Shown: positions 32,333 to 41,723, counted from the first letter of the stretch. The stretch is DNA of 64,000 bases from Clostridia bacterium (GCA_017464305.1 JAFUDS010000015.1:1-64000); one strand, 5' to 3'. A program made the numbers and translations. The notes: generated from the letters alone by a model not told the origin.

Positions 32333-33613
32333 TTAGTTTTTCTTGGCATGAGCGTTGTGCTTCGCCATGATGGACTTGCCAATCTGGGCTTCGTCCTGGG
32401 TGGACTTCTTGGCCGCAGCGCCCTTCTGCTTCATGGCCTGCTGAATGGCAGCATAGCCGTCGGAAGTGGCCTTGCGGGTCATGCCCTTGGCCTGGCGGAC
32501 AGACTGCAGGGCAGCATCCGCGGCGGCGCGACGTTCCTTCTCAGGCAGCTTGGCCAGATAAGGCCGCAGGGCTTCCAGCATCACCACGGCGCTGTCAGCA
32601 CCGGGGATGGGGTTCTTGGGCTGCTCGGCAGCGCCAATATCGCCCTTATCCTCATCACCAGCTTTCATTTCCTCGGCGGGGACGGTGACAGAGGATTCCT
32701 GATCCTCGGGGGTAGCCGCAGCGGGAGCAGGGGTGGCAGTACCGGCCAGCTCATCCGCCAACTGCTGCAGAGGATCGGTGTCAGGCGCGGCCTGCTGACC
32801 TTCCAGCTTGGCAAGCACCTGTTTGAGCAGGGCCACAACCTCGGGGGCGTCGTCCTTGGCAGCAGGGGCAGGAGCCGGAGCCGCAGCAGGGGCAGCAGCG
32901 GGCGCGGCCTGCTCAGGCTCGGCGTCCTTCTGCTCCTCGGGGTTATCCAACAGCTCATCAAGAGCGTTGGCAGCTTCTTCGGGGTCTTTGTCAGCCGCCC
33001 AACCCATGAAGAATCGGGAAAGCAAGGACGGCTTCTTGTCCTTCTCTTTGCTCATTGTCTCATTCCTTTCTTTTTTTACGGATTCCGGGAGGGAATCCTT
33101 TATAGAGACACGGTGACCGGCGCGGCCTGCCGCTACGACCGCCACATGGTTTCCGCGAATCTCACGCTGATAAAAATGGCCCTTCCCATCCGGCACATAA
33201 GAGCACTCATAGCCGCAGGATACCTCCCGCGTCCCGCCCTTGATGGCTCGGATAAGATCAGGGTCATTGATGAAAAGATCGGCCATACTGCAATCAGCAT
33301 CAGCTCCGGCGCCGCGCCGGACATTCTGCGTATGGCCTTTGGCATACATGCCATAGTTATAGGGCTTCACAGCATAGCCAGGGGGATGATCCTGGGTGAC
33401 GGGTTTCCCTTCAAAGGAGGACAGCGCCTCGCGGCTGAAAACCTCCTCCTCTGTGCGGATCACCGTGACCAGCTCATCACCTTCCAGGCCGATCTCCCGC
33501 GCAAGGTATTTCTGTGTCCCGGTGCGGTTGATCGGCACATCATGGCAGATCAGGAATCCCTCCGGCGTTTCCGTCATGTGATCGCTGATCCGCGTACCGT
33601 AATAGGCAAGCAA
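32333..33613 (-). CDS. Prohead protease fused to scaffold (DUF2213-like)
   Basis: 426 aa, TTG start at 33613. Residues 1-180 are a DUF2213 protease domain (GKPVTQDHPPGYAV, GTREVSCGYECSY). Residues 195-426 are an acidic Ala/Pro/Glu-rich scaffold region ending in a basic tail. Fusion of protease and scaffold into one gene is common in this group. The protease matures the capsid and destroys the scaffold. Confidence 0.82.
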   Translation of the reverse strand: MLAYYGTRISDHMTETPEGFLICHDVPINRTGTQKYLAREIGLEGDELVTVIRTEEEVFSREALSSFEGKPVTQDHPPGYAVKPYNYGMYAKGHTQNVRRGAGADADCSMADLFINDPDLIRAIKGGTREVSCGYECSYVPDGKGHFYQREIRGNHVAVVAAGRAGHRVSIKDSLPESVKKERNETMSKEKDKKPSLLSRFFMGWAADKDPEEAANALDELLDNPEEQKDAEPEQAAPAAAPAAAPAPAPAAKDDAPEVVALLKQVLAKLEGQQAAPDTDPLQQLADELAGTATPAPAAATPEDQESSVTVPAEEMKAGDEDKGDIGAAEQPKNPIPGADSAVVMLEALRPYLAKLPEKERRAAADAALQSVRQAKGMTRKATSDGYAAIQQAMKQKGAAAKKSTQDEAQIGKSIMAKHNAHAKKN

Positions 33614-33615
33614 GG

Positions 33616-33822
33616 TTATTCACCCCGCATCTTGACGGTGACGCTCTCCACGCCGTGGCCCTGGAACAGCACCCGGTTTCCGGCGACGATGCTCAGATAC
33701 TCGCCGGGCTTGACCGTCCACGGACCGCTGCCGGTGCCGGTGGTTTCGGGATCAACGATCACCTCCTCCACTTCTTTGGCCTCTGCGGATACCGTCACGC
33801 TCTTATTCGTAGCCTTGGACAT
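33616..33822 (-). CDS. Small hypothetical head-region protein, 68 aa
   Basis: Starts MSKATNKSVTVSAEAKEVEE at 33822 (GGAGGTGAG upstream). Thr/Val-rich with PGEYLSIVAGNRVLF. Sits between MuF and protease. Not recognised. Confidence 0.62.
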   Translation of the reverse strand: MSKATNKSVTVSAEAKEVEEVIVDPETTGTGSGPWTVKPGEYLSIVAGNRVLFQGHGVESVTVKMRGE

Positions 33823-33842
33823 ATTCTCACCTCCATCAATCA

Positions 33843-34733
33843 TCAGGCAGCGGCAAGCCTTTTTAATTCGTTCAAAGAACCGATCTGCACAATCTTTCCG
33901 TGGATATGTGCTTTGCACGGGAACGAAATATCTTCAAGGGCGACAACCTGCAGGGCAATGCAGCGACAGTTATAAATGCCGCCGGGATGGTACGGCCCGA
34001 CAGATTTTCCGCCCGGATACGGGAAAAGGGCCTCCGGGTTCGGCGGATCGCTCCACCGGCACAGGATGCCCTCCATCTTGTAATGACCACCCTGGGGGTT
34101 GGTCTTATAGCCGCGCACTCGCTCATCCTGGCAAGTATGCCAGATATACCAGTCGCAGCCGATCACCTCGCTCCTCGCCTGTTTGAGCGCGGAGGAGGCC
34201 TTGGCCGATTCCGTCCTGGCGATCCGTCGCACCTGATACCCGGCGAGCTGCGGGGCTTTCCTTTGCATTTCAACGGCGATCTGCTCCGGCCTTACGCCCT
34301 GCATGGTCATTTTCAGCGCGTACTCGGAGAACTGCGCAGCCAGGTCACGGGGGACGGTCTTGATCAGCAGGGAATTGTTGGCGACGATCTCATTGACCGC
34401 GATCCCCACCGGCGTATTGGTCAGCTCTTTCCGAAGGGCGGCGTAAATGGCGCGGCCCTTCATTGAGGAGGAGGCAGCCATCCGCCAGCTCCGCTTTTCG
34501 GACGCCAGGACGCCCGTAACCATCCGCCTGGCCGAAGCCTCGGCCCATTCCGTCACAGCCTTTGAATCTGCAAAAGTCCGAAGGGCGGTCACGATCATGG
34601 CCGGATCAGCTTCGTTTGCAATGAGCCTGGTGATCTCTCCGACCAGCTTCATCAAGGCGTTTTTATACTGCCTCTCGTTCCGCCTCGCCTCGGCCTCCAT
34701 TGCGGCCATTGCCTGCTTGGACATTCCCGCCAC
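33843..34733 (-). CDS. Head morphogenesis protein (Mu F/SPP1 gp7-like)
   Basis: 296 aa, GTG start at 34733 (ATG at 34724 possible). C-terminal half shows the MuF core: RIARTESAKASSAL, WHTCQDERVR, a PNPEALFPYPGG loop and YNCRC. Internal capsid protein ejected with DNA in relatives; family members often carry C-terminal toxins, but none is present here. Confidence 0.85.
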   Translation of the reverse strand: MAGMSKQAMAAMEAEARRNERQYKNALMKLVGEITRLIANEADPAMIVTALRTFADSKAVTEWAEASARRMVTGVLASEKRSWRMAASSSMKGRAIYAALRKELTNTPVGIAVNEIVANNSLLIKTVPRDLAAQFSEYALKMTMQGVRPEQIAVEMQRKAPQLAGYQVRRIARTESAKASSALKQARSEVIGCDWYIWHTCQDERVRGYKTNPQGGHYKMEGILCRWSDPPNPEALFPYPGGKSVGPYHPGGIYNCRCIALQVVALEDISFPCKAHIHGKIVQIGSLNELKRLAAA

Positions 34734-34759
34734 GCCATCACCGCCTTAAAGAAAAGCAT

Positions 34760-34795
34760 AAAAAGAGGACCGCACCCGCAAGGGGTACGATCCTG
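34760..34795 (-). terminator. Terminator between the 69-aa gene and MuF
   Basis: On the - strand AGGATCGTACCC pairs with GGGTGCGGTCCT (G-U pairs allowed) over a CTTGC loop and is followed by CTTTTTAT. It ends the unit that begins at the promoter 36113-36141. Confidence 0.65.
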
Positions 34796-34830
34796 AAAAG
34801 ATTATGGCCCAACTTTTCCGGGCCGATCTA

Positions 34831-35040
34831 TCAAATGCACATGGTAATATTCCAGGCAGCATTATCCGCGTGCCACCCGAAGCCGAAGGAATCCTCAGAA
34901 CAGGCCTCCTCAAAGCAGCCGTCGATAATATCCTGGTATTCCTTCATGGCATCGATCAGCTCCTCCTCGGAGCGATCCCCGGCGTAGTCCTCCCGTTTGA
35001 GGGCTTCCAGCACCGCCGCCTGGAATTGTTCCTTGCTCAT
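34831..35040 (-). CDS. Small acidic protein, 69 aa
   Basis: Begins MSKEQFQAAVLEALKRED and ends ITMCI; acidic helices with Phe/Trp. Start overlaps the end of the acetyltransferase-like gene (ATGA-like coupling). As a small acidic partner coupled to an effector-like gene it could be an immunity protein, but this is only positional inference. Confidence 0.6.
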   Translation of the reverse strand: MSKEQFQAAVLEALKREDYAGDRSEEELIDAMKEYQDIIDGCFEEACSEDSFGFGWHADNAAWNITMCI

Positions 35041-35843
35041 TTCTTTGCTTCTCCTCTCATCACGCTCTCCAATGCAGCCGCCGCATCGTCATAGCTGGCC
35101 GAATACGGGACGCGGCGCTTGACAGCCTCAAAGCTCCGATCCTGGACTTTCCCAACGCCCACATACCGCATGAACACAATATCCTCTTTCTTGTCCCTGG
35201 ACGCATCCCATCCGGGAGGAGCATACTGCGGATCAAACTTGCACCTGGACACCACTTCAAATCCGCACTTGGTATAAAAGCCGAAATTGCCAGCGTAGGA
35301 ATCAAGGTGCGTACCTCCGGCCTCAACCGCCGCGGCCATCAGGTCACGGGCATTGGTGCCTCTGTCCGTCTTGGCGTTCTTGCATACGCTGATAATATCG
35401 CCGTCCGGCTTGATGGCGAAGGTGGAGCCGCCCTCGGTGGTATGCACGGCAATTCCTTCGGCCTCAAAATCCTCGGCGGTACGGTAACTATCCACGCGCC
35501 ACCTGGCCGTTTCCGGCTGGGCGTCCTTGGCAGCCTGCAGGGCCGGGACAAAATCTTTCGCGGATACCCGCTTATTGGGCGACGGTACAGCAGCACGGCC
35601 AGGAGCCATACTGTACCCGCTGCCCTTGGCCGATCCTCCGCGCTGGCCCGGACGGCCCGCATGGCCGTGGTTTCCCGATCCAGGCCCGCCATCCTCGGCA
35701 TGATCCATAGCCAGGGCAAGCCTGGCATATTTCCCCACCGCAGGATCACCGGCGGCTCCCTTCAAACGTAAGACGCGACTGCCGGGCTGACGCTGGCAAT
35801 CGCGCAAGAGCTTCATAAATTGTACTTCGGCGCTCCGCCTCAT
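35037..35843 (-). CDS. Acetyltransferase-like head-region protein with GPGSGN motif
   Basis: 268 aa. Residues 51-66 read DGGPGSGNHGHAGRPG, followed by QRGGSAK; the same motif occurs in the neighbouring zeta-like protein. The C-terminal part (about 115-230) ends with FYTKCGFEVV and, 25 residues later, IVFM, the layout of motif B and last strand of GNAT acetyltransferases. AAGGGGTGA lies before the ATG at 35843. Possibly a virion-carried effector. The enzyme assignment is tentative and the motif function is unknown to me. Confidence 0.6.
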   Translation of the reverse strand: MRRSAEVQFMKLLRDCQRQPGSRVLRLKGAAGDPAVGKYARLALAMDHAEDGGPGSGNHGHAGRPGQRGGSAKGSGYSMAPGRAAVPSPNKRVSAKDFVPALQAAKDAQPETARWRVDSYRTAEDFEAEGIAVHTTEGGSTFAIKPDGDIISVCKNAKTDRGTNARDLMAAAVEAGGTHLDSYAGNFGFYTKCGFEVVSRCKFDPQYAPPGWDASRDKKEDIVFMRYVGVGKVQDRSFEAVKRRVPYSASYDDAAAALESVMRGEAKK

Positions 35844-35861
35844 ACCAGCATCACCCCTTGT

Positions 35862-36092
35862 TTATTCGTCGTCGTAATCGTCGTCGTCCATGTAGTTGTA
35901 GGGAATATCGAAGGTGGTTTTGGCGAACTCCTCCGGGCCGACCTTCTCCATATAGTCCTGCAAATCCTTGACCTGGCGCTCGTAGAACTCACGATGCTCC
36001 TCGGAAGGGAAATCGAACTCGGGATCGATCCCATCCTTCACCTTGTCAATCGCCATTTGCAGCAATCCACACATTGCGCCCTCACGCAGCAT
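35862..36092 (-). CDS. Small acidic protein, 76 aa
   Basis: Begins MLREGAMCGLLQMAID and ends DDDDYDDE, strongly acidic. GAGGAGGG fits the ATG at 36092 better than that at 36098. First gene after the promoter at 36113, directly before the acetyltransferase-like gene. Could be a decoration, an immunity protein or a DNA mimic; no evidence decides. Confidence 0.62.
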   Translation of the reverse strand: MLREGAMCGLLQMAIDKVKDGIDPEFDFPSEEHREFYERQVKDLQDYMEKVGPEEFAKTTFDIPYNYMDDDDYDDE

Positions 36093-36112
36093 AGGCATCC
36101 CTCCTCGGCTCT

Positions 36113-36141
36113 ATTATAGCGCGCTTCCGGCCTTTTGTCAG
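36113..36141 (-). promoter_or_regulatory. Sigma-70 promoter inside the head operon
   Basis: -35 CTGACA (36136-36141), 17-bp spacer, -10 TATAAT (36113-36118), overlapping the stop of the zeta-like gene. Its core resembles early promoters A-E but lacks their upstream element. It allows the next three genes to be expressed outside late transcription. Confidence 0.7.
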
Positions 36142-37346
36142 CCGTTCCAGTTGGCTTTATCTAAAAATTTCTGATAAAGCGTCTGGTCTTTGACCTGAAT
36201 CTGCTGGCCCCGGAAGCACTCAGCCACCAGGCGCGGAGAAGGACCGTCGTGATCCCAGAGGGTCACATGATCAAACTCGCTCGCCACCTGCGGGAAAATC
36301 CTGGATACGGCCTTATGGATACCGACCACGGAATCCGTCTGCACCTTGCGGCCCGACTTCTTGGCGCGGGAGATATTGCGCTCCAGGGCGTTTTCGATGG
36401 AGGCTGTGCAATACCTGGCCTCGACCACATACCCGGCATCTCTGGCCTGCTGGATTTTCTTCATCACGCTTTTTACCCCGCCGTCGCCGGTGCCATCCAG
36501 GGTGCAATTATACCCATTCGCAAAGGCCGCCTCCATGGCCCGCTTTGCCAGGGCTGAGGATTCCTCATGGGCGAAGGACGCGGCTTTCTCCCTGTCCGTG
36601 GTGCCTGGGCCTTTGCCGGTCTTTTCGTCATAGTCATACTCGGGCAGCTTGCCCTTCAAAATGTCGGCGTCAATAACCGCCGTTTGGGTCTTGTCCGGCA
36701 TATCATAACCGGCGGCTCTTTCCGGGTTGGTAAAGCTACCTTTACCGGACGCCGACCCGCCTCCCAGGAAGTAGAAGGTCTTTTGCTCGCCCTCGGCCAC
36801 CGGCTGCTTTCCCGCGAACAGATCGTTGATGATCTGCTCATGCAGCTCGGCCCTCTCCGGCGTGAGCGACCCGTCCTCATTCAGATACTTGTTGACGGTA
36901 TGGAGGCCGACGTTTACATCCCCTTCACTGATCCGGGTGGTGCCAGAGCCTTGCGGGAATTGTTCGCTCTTTTTGCCCTGGCTGCTCCAGGTGCGCTTTG
37001 CGCCGGATTTCTGCATCCCCCGGCCTGCCAAAGAATAATCCTTGCCGGAGAATACCTCGCCCTTGGAATTTTTACCGGCGTTTCCGCTTACACGCCCGCC
37101 GGAGCCAGACTTGGCGCTGCCGCCCCTTTTACCAGGACGCCCGCCATGACCGAAGTTGCCGGAGCCAGGGCCGCCGTCAGTCTGGCCCTGCTCCAAAATC
37201 TGAGGATTCTCTAAAATGGCCTGCGCCAGCAGCTTATCAGAAAAGGAGGAATCAGCATCATGGACAATTTGGCGCAGGCCCTGGATTTCATTGATTCCCT
37301 TCTTGCGGATTCGGTTCAGCATCCGCATCACATCACGGTCATTCAT
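36138..37346 (-). CDS. Zeta-toxin-domain protein with GPGSGN motif
   Basis: 402 aa. Residues 57-72 are DGGPGSGNFGHGGRPG, then KRGGSAK. The C-terminal domain is a zeta-type kinase: a P-loop FLGGGSASGKGSF (193-205, slightly degenerate), acidic VIDAD (224-228), FAHEESSALAKRA and LDGTGDG (283-289). Zeta toxins phosphorylate UDP-GlcNAc and block wall synthesis. No epsilon antitoxin is visible. ATG overlaps the portal stop, so it is translated with late head proteins and may be packaged. Confidence 0.82.
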   Translation of the reverse strand: MNDRDVMRMLNRIRKKGINEIQGLRQIVHDADSSFSDKLLAQAILENPQILEQGQTDGGPGSGNFGHGGRPGKRGGSAKSGSGGRVSGNAGKNSKGEVFSGKDYSLAGRGMQKSGAKRTWSSQGKKSEQFPQGSGTTRISEGDVNVGLHTVNKYLNEDGSLTPERAELHEQIINDLFAGKQPVAEGEQKTFYFLGGGSASGKGSFTNPERAAGYDMPDKTQTAVIDADILKGKLPEYDYDEKTGKGPGTTDREKAASFAHEESSALAKRAMEAAFANGYNCTLDGTGDGGVKSVMKKIQQARDAGYVVEARYCTASIENALERNISRAKKSGRKVQTDSVVGIHKAVSRIFPQVASEFDHVTLWDHDGPSPRLVAECFRGQQIQVKDQTLYQKFLDKANWNG

Positions 37347-38824
37347 TGCAAGCCTCCTCCCATGGCAGCAGGATCACCTTCAAGCGTCGGCTCCTCGCCC
37401 TGCGGCTGTGTGCCATCGTCGGCTTTCTCCACATCCTCATCCGTGATATTCTTCCACATATCCAACGGCTTTCCGCTCTCGCGCAGCTCTTTGAGGGCCG
37501 TCCGCTGAGAAATGAGGCCGGACTGGAAGGAGGCATTGATGGCAGCGGAGGTCTGCTGGATCAGGTTGGCGCGTTCATCCGCCGGGGTATCCCGGATCGG
37601 GTTGAACTCATAATCCAGGTCGTCGGGGATCGCTCCCCAGGCAGACAGGCACATGACCGGCAGCAGCTTATCAATGACCGGGCGAAGATCGGATTTCTGA
37701 TCCTTGGTGATCCTGTCATAATAATTGATCAGGTCGCCCTCGCCGGTGGAATTGAGACCGGCAGGAGAACGACCAAACAGGCGGGTGACGGGAATTTCCG
37801 CCGAGCCGGATACATCCATCATAAACATTTCGTAAATATCGGACAAACCGGCGAAGGTGTATTGGAAGGTCTGGAAATCATCATCCTTGGACAGCACTTG
37901 CAAGCTCATGTTGTTCATCAGCTTGTTTTGCGCTTCCAGGGTACGGTAGAACATAGCCGACTGCTCGCTGTCCATAAAGGCCAGGTCTTGGCCCATGTGC
38001 TCCATCTTCAGCACGCGAAGGTGAGCCTGGAAAATGAGCTGCGCGATATTGGCACTGGTGGTGTTCCGCTTGTTCAACTCATCGAATACCCGTTCAAGGA
38101 CGCTCATTCCCCAATGGCTCTCCGTGATCCGCTCGATATAGGGCAGCTTGGCGCCGGGGAAGCGAAGCACCCGGCTATGATGGACGCGCAGCCCATAATC
38201 CATATTGGAATCATCCATAGAGAACACATAATAGGCCGGTAGGCCATGATCCGCGTCTGATATATCCGTGACCAGCTCGGAGGACGGGAAAACGCCGCTC
38301 CATCTGTCCGCTATGATGATGCCCTTGAACTGTCCCGGCAGGATCATATTCAAATCCAGGGGCTTATCCAGCATATCCTCCTGGCCCTCAATCACCATGA
38401 TACCGGCAGCGCCACCGTAGAGGCGTCCCCATTGCAGCCCCTCGGTAATCTTCTCCCGCACGTGGGTTTTGCGCTCCACACGGGCCAGGATCGCCTCCTG
38501 ATCCGGCTCCACCTGGCAGGACAGCTTATACCAGTTTTTCGTCATATCCTCCGGGGGAATATCCACGATGCGGCCCGCAATCCAGTCCCCACGGTAGAGG
38601 CTGTTGAGGAGCTGATAATTCTGCGTGATCCGCTTGGTGCCATACTGATTGTTGCCGATGAGATGTTCCTGCATCCCGATTCTGGCATACTGGTTGATCA
38701 GCTCATCCATGGTGAGCCGTGCGTTCAGCCCAAGGCCCAGGCCCACGGCTTTATTGGCCGCGCTCCTGGCGTCTCGGGTATTGACCGGCGGAGAAGGCCG
38801 CCGCCTCGATTTACTTTTGCTCAT
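37343..38824 (-). CDS. Portal protein (DUF1073-like)
   Basis: 493 aa from the ATG at 38824, which overlaps the terminase stop (ATGA). NYQLLNSLYRGDWIAGRIVDI, DPAEDM-like PPEDMTKNWY and a C-terminal ASWGAIPDDLDYEFNPI-type region identify a DUF1073 portal. It forms the ring for DNA entry and recruits terminase. Confidence 0.88.
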   Translation of the reverse strand: MSKSKSRRRPSPPVNTRDARSAANKAVGLGLGLNARLTMDELINQYARIGMQEHLIGNNQYGTKRITQNYQLLNSLYRGDWIAGRIVDIPPEDMTKNWYKLSCQVEPDQEAILARVERKTHVREKITEGLQWGRLYGGAAGIMVIEGQEDMLDKPLDLNMILPGQFKGIIIADRWSGVFPSSELVTDISDADHGLPAYYVFSMDDSNMDYGLRVHHSRVLRFPGAKLPYIERITESHWGMSVLERVFDELNKRNTTSANIAQLIFQAHLRVLKMEHMGQDLAFMDSEQSAMFYRTLEAQNKLMNNMSLQVLSKDDDFQTFQYTFAGLSDIYEMFMMDVSGSAEIPVTRLFGRSPAGLNSTGEGDLINYYDRITKDQKSDLRPVIDKLLPVMCLSAWGAIPDDLDYEFNPIRDTPADERANLIQQTSAAINASFQSGLISQRTALKELRESGKPLDMWKNITDEDVEKADDGTQPQGEEPTLEGDPAAMGGGLQ

Positions 38825-40116
38825 GCCGCAGCAAGCCTCCTCTTGTTCACGTTGCCCTTTATGAGATACCGGCAAGCGTCCATCAAATGATCTTTCTCTT
38901 TGACCGGCTTCTCCTCACCGTGCAGCGCGGCCTTTTGATCCCAAACATAGGTGCTGATCTCCCGGCGGAAATATTTGAGGTGCCGGGCGACCCTTATCCG
39001 GCGCTTATAGATCATCGTGGCCGTGAGCCTGATCCCCTCGATCACCTCATTGTCCGCATCGATCACGATATACCCGCGGTTGCGCAGCTCATACGAAAAC
39101 ACCTCCGCCGACGGGTCAACGATCACCCGGACCGTATGATCCCCGCCCACGAAGGTATCAAAATCATCCGCATACTGCGCGGCTGTTTTCTGCTGCTTGG
39201 ACGCCCTGGAATCGTGGTAGTATTCGTTGACGCACCAGAAGGTTTTGCCATCGTCCCAGGCTTCCAGGAAGGCCGTCGGGTTTTGCATGCCAAAGTCCAC
39301 CGCCACATAATGCCGGGATATGGCACGCGCCCACGGCTCATTATCCGGGTCATAATCGAAGCTGTTTAACTCCTCATCCCACATATCGAAGATAAGCCCC
39401 TCGGCAGCCACCCACAGGCCCTCGATATACCGGCGGAAAAAGACACCGACATACATCCCTCGATACCTGGCCTTGGTTGCCTCGCTCAACGACGGGTTAT
39501 CATCCATCGTGAAGTGAATGTACAGGAACTTATTTTTTCGGTATTTATTGATCCAGTTGATTTTGAACCAATGCAGCCGCCCGTCCGGGTTGCAGTTGAA
39601 CCACAGCTTGGCCCCTTCCACAGAGCAGCGGGCCGTTGCCTGGTTTACAAAGGATTCCGGCATCAGGGCGACCTCATCAAACAGGCATCCGGCCAGGGTG
39701 ACGCCCTGGACGAGATTCTGGCTTGATTCGTCGCGCCCGCCGAAAAGGTAAAAGAGGTTGTAGACGCTCCCGCGCCTGATGATCAGCATGTTATCGCCCC
39801 GGCGATCCTCCACCACATAGCCCCGACTGGTCGCCGTCCTTTTGAGGTCGTTGATCACGTTGCGGCGCAGGGAGCCGATGGTCTTTCCGCATATACCGAA
39901 ATTCATGCCGTTAAACCGGGTCATGGCCCACATGACAAAAGAGATCGCCATGGTCAAGGTCTTTCCGGCGCGGATCGATCCATCGGCAATGATCCCGTTA
40001 TGATCCTTATATGGGCTGGAATCCGTCCACCAGGTAAGCACCTGCTTTTGACGCTTGGAGAAGGCGACGAACTTGAACCCGGTATCCCGCACCCTATTCA
40101 GCGTCCGAATCTTCAT
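38821..40116 (-). CDS. terL: Terminase large subunit (PBSX type)
   Basis: 431 aa from ATG 40116 (GTG 40125 possible). Walker A GSIRAGKT (46-53), Walker B CLFDE ending at about 148, coupling and RNase-H-like nuclease motifs (AVDFGMQNP, later IVDPSAE and KEKDHLMDACRY). It is the DNA-packaging motor and headful or cos nuclease; the type of end cannot be told from the sequence. Confidence 0.92.
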   Translation of the reverse strand: MKIRTLNRVRDTGFKFVAFSKRQKQVLTWWTDSSPYKDHNGIIADGSIRAGKTLTMAISFVMWAMTRFNGMNFGICGKTIGSLRRNVINDLKRTATSRGYVVEDRRGDNMLIIRRGSVYNLFYLFGGRDESSQNLVQGVTLAGCLFDEVALMPESFVNQATARCSVEGAKLWFNCNPDGRLHWFKINWINKYRKNKFLYIHFTMDDNPSLSEATKARYRGMYVGVFFRRYIEGLWVAAEGLIFDMWDEELNSFDYDPDNEPWARAISRHYVAVDFGMQNPTAFLEAWDDGKTFWCVNEYYHDSRASKQQKTAAQYADDFDTFVGGDHTVRVIVDPSAEVFSYELRNRGYIVIDADNEVIEGIRLTATMIYKRRIRVARHLKYFRREISTYVWDQKAALHGEEKPVKEKDHLMDACRYLIKGNVNKRRLAAA

Positions 40117-40624
40117 CTTCGCCACCGTCCTCTAAATCCATCGGCACATCCTCCGGCCCGTCAAAGGCATTGACGGCGTTCAGGGCCTCAATGAATCCAT
40201 CATCCGCGACCTCAGGAGGCGCATACTGCATTTCCAACATCTGGCGCTCATGCTCCATACGCTCGCGCTCGCGGTTGGTCGCGGCGTCCTCGCCCATGAT
40301 TTCCAGGATCAACCTGTGGGCCTTTACATCCCCTCTCATGGCCTTTTGCATCAAGGCAGCCGTGGCGATCAGCTCCAAATCATACTGATCCTTGTTCTTG
40401 CCGCTGCCTTGGATGCCCAGGCGATCCACGACTTTCCGGGTCTCGGCATCCATGACCGGCTTGGATTTCAGCACGCTCTCCATGATCTTTCTGGCGTCCC
40501 TTTTCCGTCGGCGCGCTATGCCGCTGGCCTTGCCTCCCTTGGACTTCAATTCTCGCTGTTCTTCCGCTGTTCTTTTCTCCGTTGAGCCGAATTGATAGCC
40601 CTTGATGTTTTCATCGTTTGCCAC
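40094..40624 (-). CDS. terS: Terminase small subunit
   Basis: 176 aa, GTG start at 40624. Basic N-terminus with KGGKASGIARRRKRDARK for DNA binding, central helices, and a very acidic C-terminus (DLEDGGEDEDSDAE). It overlaps the large subunit gene and has the size and position of a small terminase. Confidence 0.78.
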   Translation of the reverse strand: MANDENIKGYQFGSTEKRTAEEQRELKSKGGKASGIARRRKRDARKIMESVLKSKPVMDAETRKVVDRLGIQGSGKNKDQYDLELIATAALMQKAMRGDVKAHRLILEIMGEDAATNRERERMEHERQMLEMQYAPPEVADDGFIEALNAVNAFDGPEDVPMDLEDGGEDEDSDAE

Positions 40625-40655
40625 TTCACCACCCACTTATTTTGATGGCCTATTC

Positions 40656-41723
40656 TCACCCCGGACGGCGTAACCACTGGCGGTAAACCTGCCTCGCAAT
40701 CTGCGCCATCATCACAGGCGGAACGCTCATGCCGCATACATACTGCGGCGACTGATCCAGGAAATTGTAATCCTGGGGGAAAGACTGGATGTTGATAAAA
40801 TCCCCATCGGAGAACTTGGCCGCGTCATATCCCCGATAAAAGGTTGATCCGCTGGTCAGCGTCGGCGCCACTCGATTATCATTGACAATCGGGATGGTGA
40901 ATCCGGAATTTTTCCCGTACAGGCGAAGGTTGATGTCGGCCATGCAGGTATCCTCCGGCCTCCGCTTCTGCATCAGCCTGAATGCGTCAGTATCCTCAGA
41001 TACGGGAACACCCGTTCTCGTTCTCACCTCTCCAAAGGGGATCACCTGCTCATCAAAGGCCAGAGCCAACTTCGGGAATTTCTGATCCTCCCGCCGGGCA
41101 ATGAAAAAGACCCGCTCCCGGGCCTGCGGCACTCCCATTCTCGCGGAATTGAGGAGGAATATCTGCGGCACATATCCGGCAGCTCTGAACGCCTTGACGA
41201 TCTCGTTCACATATCCCTTAGCGTTCCCGGTGATCAGCCCCTTCACGTTCTCCGCGACCACCACCCTGGGTTTCAGCTTGGCAGCTACGTTGATAAAGGC
41301 AAAGAACAGATCATCCAGGCGCTGCATCTTCTGGCCCTCCCTGAACTGCTTTTCGGTGTTCCATCCCTTCTCCCGCTCTCCTGCCGTAGAGAACACGGAG
41401 CAGGGCGGCGATCCGTCCAGCACGTCCAGGTTAAACAGCTCACCGGGTAAATCCTTATCCGGGATAGATATAAATTCTCGTATATCCATGTTATAAGAGT
41501 ACATAGGTTTATGATTTATATTATATATTTTATTCATATCCCTATCTATCTCTACGTTCCCGATCACATGATACCCGGCGCGCTTATATCCCATGGACGA
41601 TCCGCCGCCGCAGGAAAAACAGGTGAACACGTTGCAGCCGTTCCACTCGATTTCCTTCAGCTCGGACAAATTCCATTTCCAGGGGAACACATGCCCCGCC
41701 ACTCTTTTATCACTCATACTCAT
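40656..41723 (-). CDS. C5-cytosine DNA methyltransferase
   Basis: 355 aa from the ATG at 41723 (41717 also possible). Motif I FSCGGGSSMGYKRAG (36-50), catalytic PPC (106-108) with upstream DGS, ENV (158-160) and QARER (200-204) are all present, so it should be active. Overlaps the ParB-like gene. A lone methyltransferase next to terminase usually protects phage DNA from restriction. Confidence 0.92.
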   Translation of the reverse strand: MSMSDKRVAGHVFPWKWNLSELKEIEWNGCNVFTCFSCGGGSSMGYKRAGYHVIGNVEIDRDMNKIYNINHKPMYSYNMDIREFISIPDKDLPGELFNLDVLDGSPPCSVFSTAGEREKGWNTEKQFREGQKMQRLDDLFFAFINVAAKLKPRVVVAENVKGLITGNAKGYVNEIVKAFRAAGYVPQIFLLNSARMGVPQARERVFFIARREDQKFPKLALAFDEQVIPFGEVRTRTGVPVSEDTDAFRLMQKRRPEDTCMADINLRLYGKNSGFTIPIVNDNRVAPTLTSGSTFYRGYDAAKFSDGDFINIQSFPQDYNFLDQSPQYVCGMSVPPVMMAQIARQVYRQWLRRPG

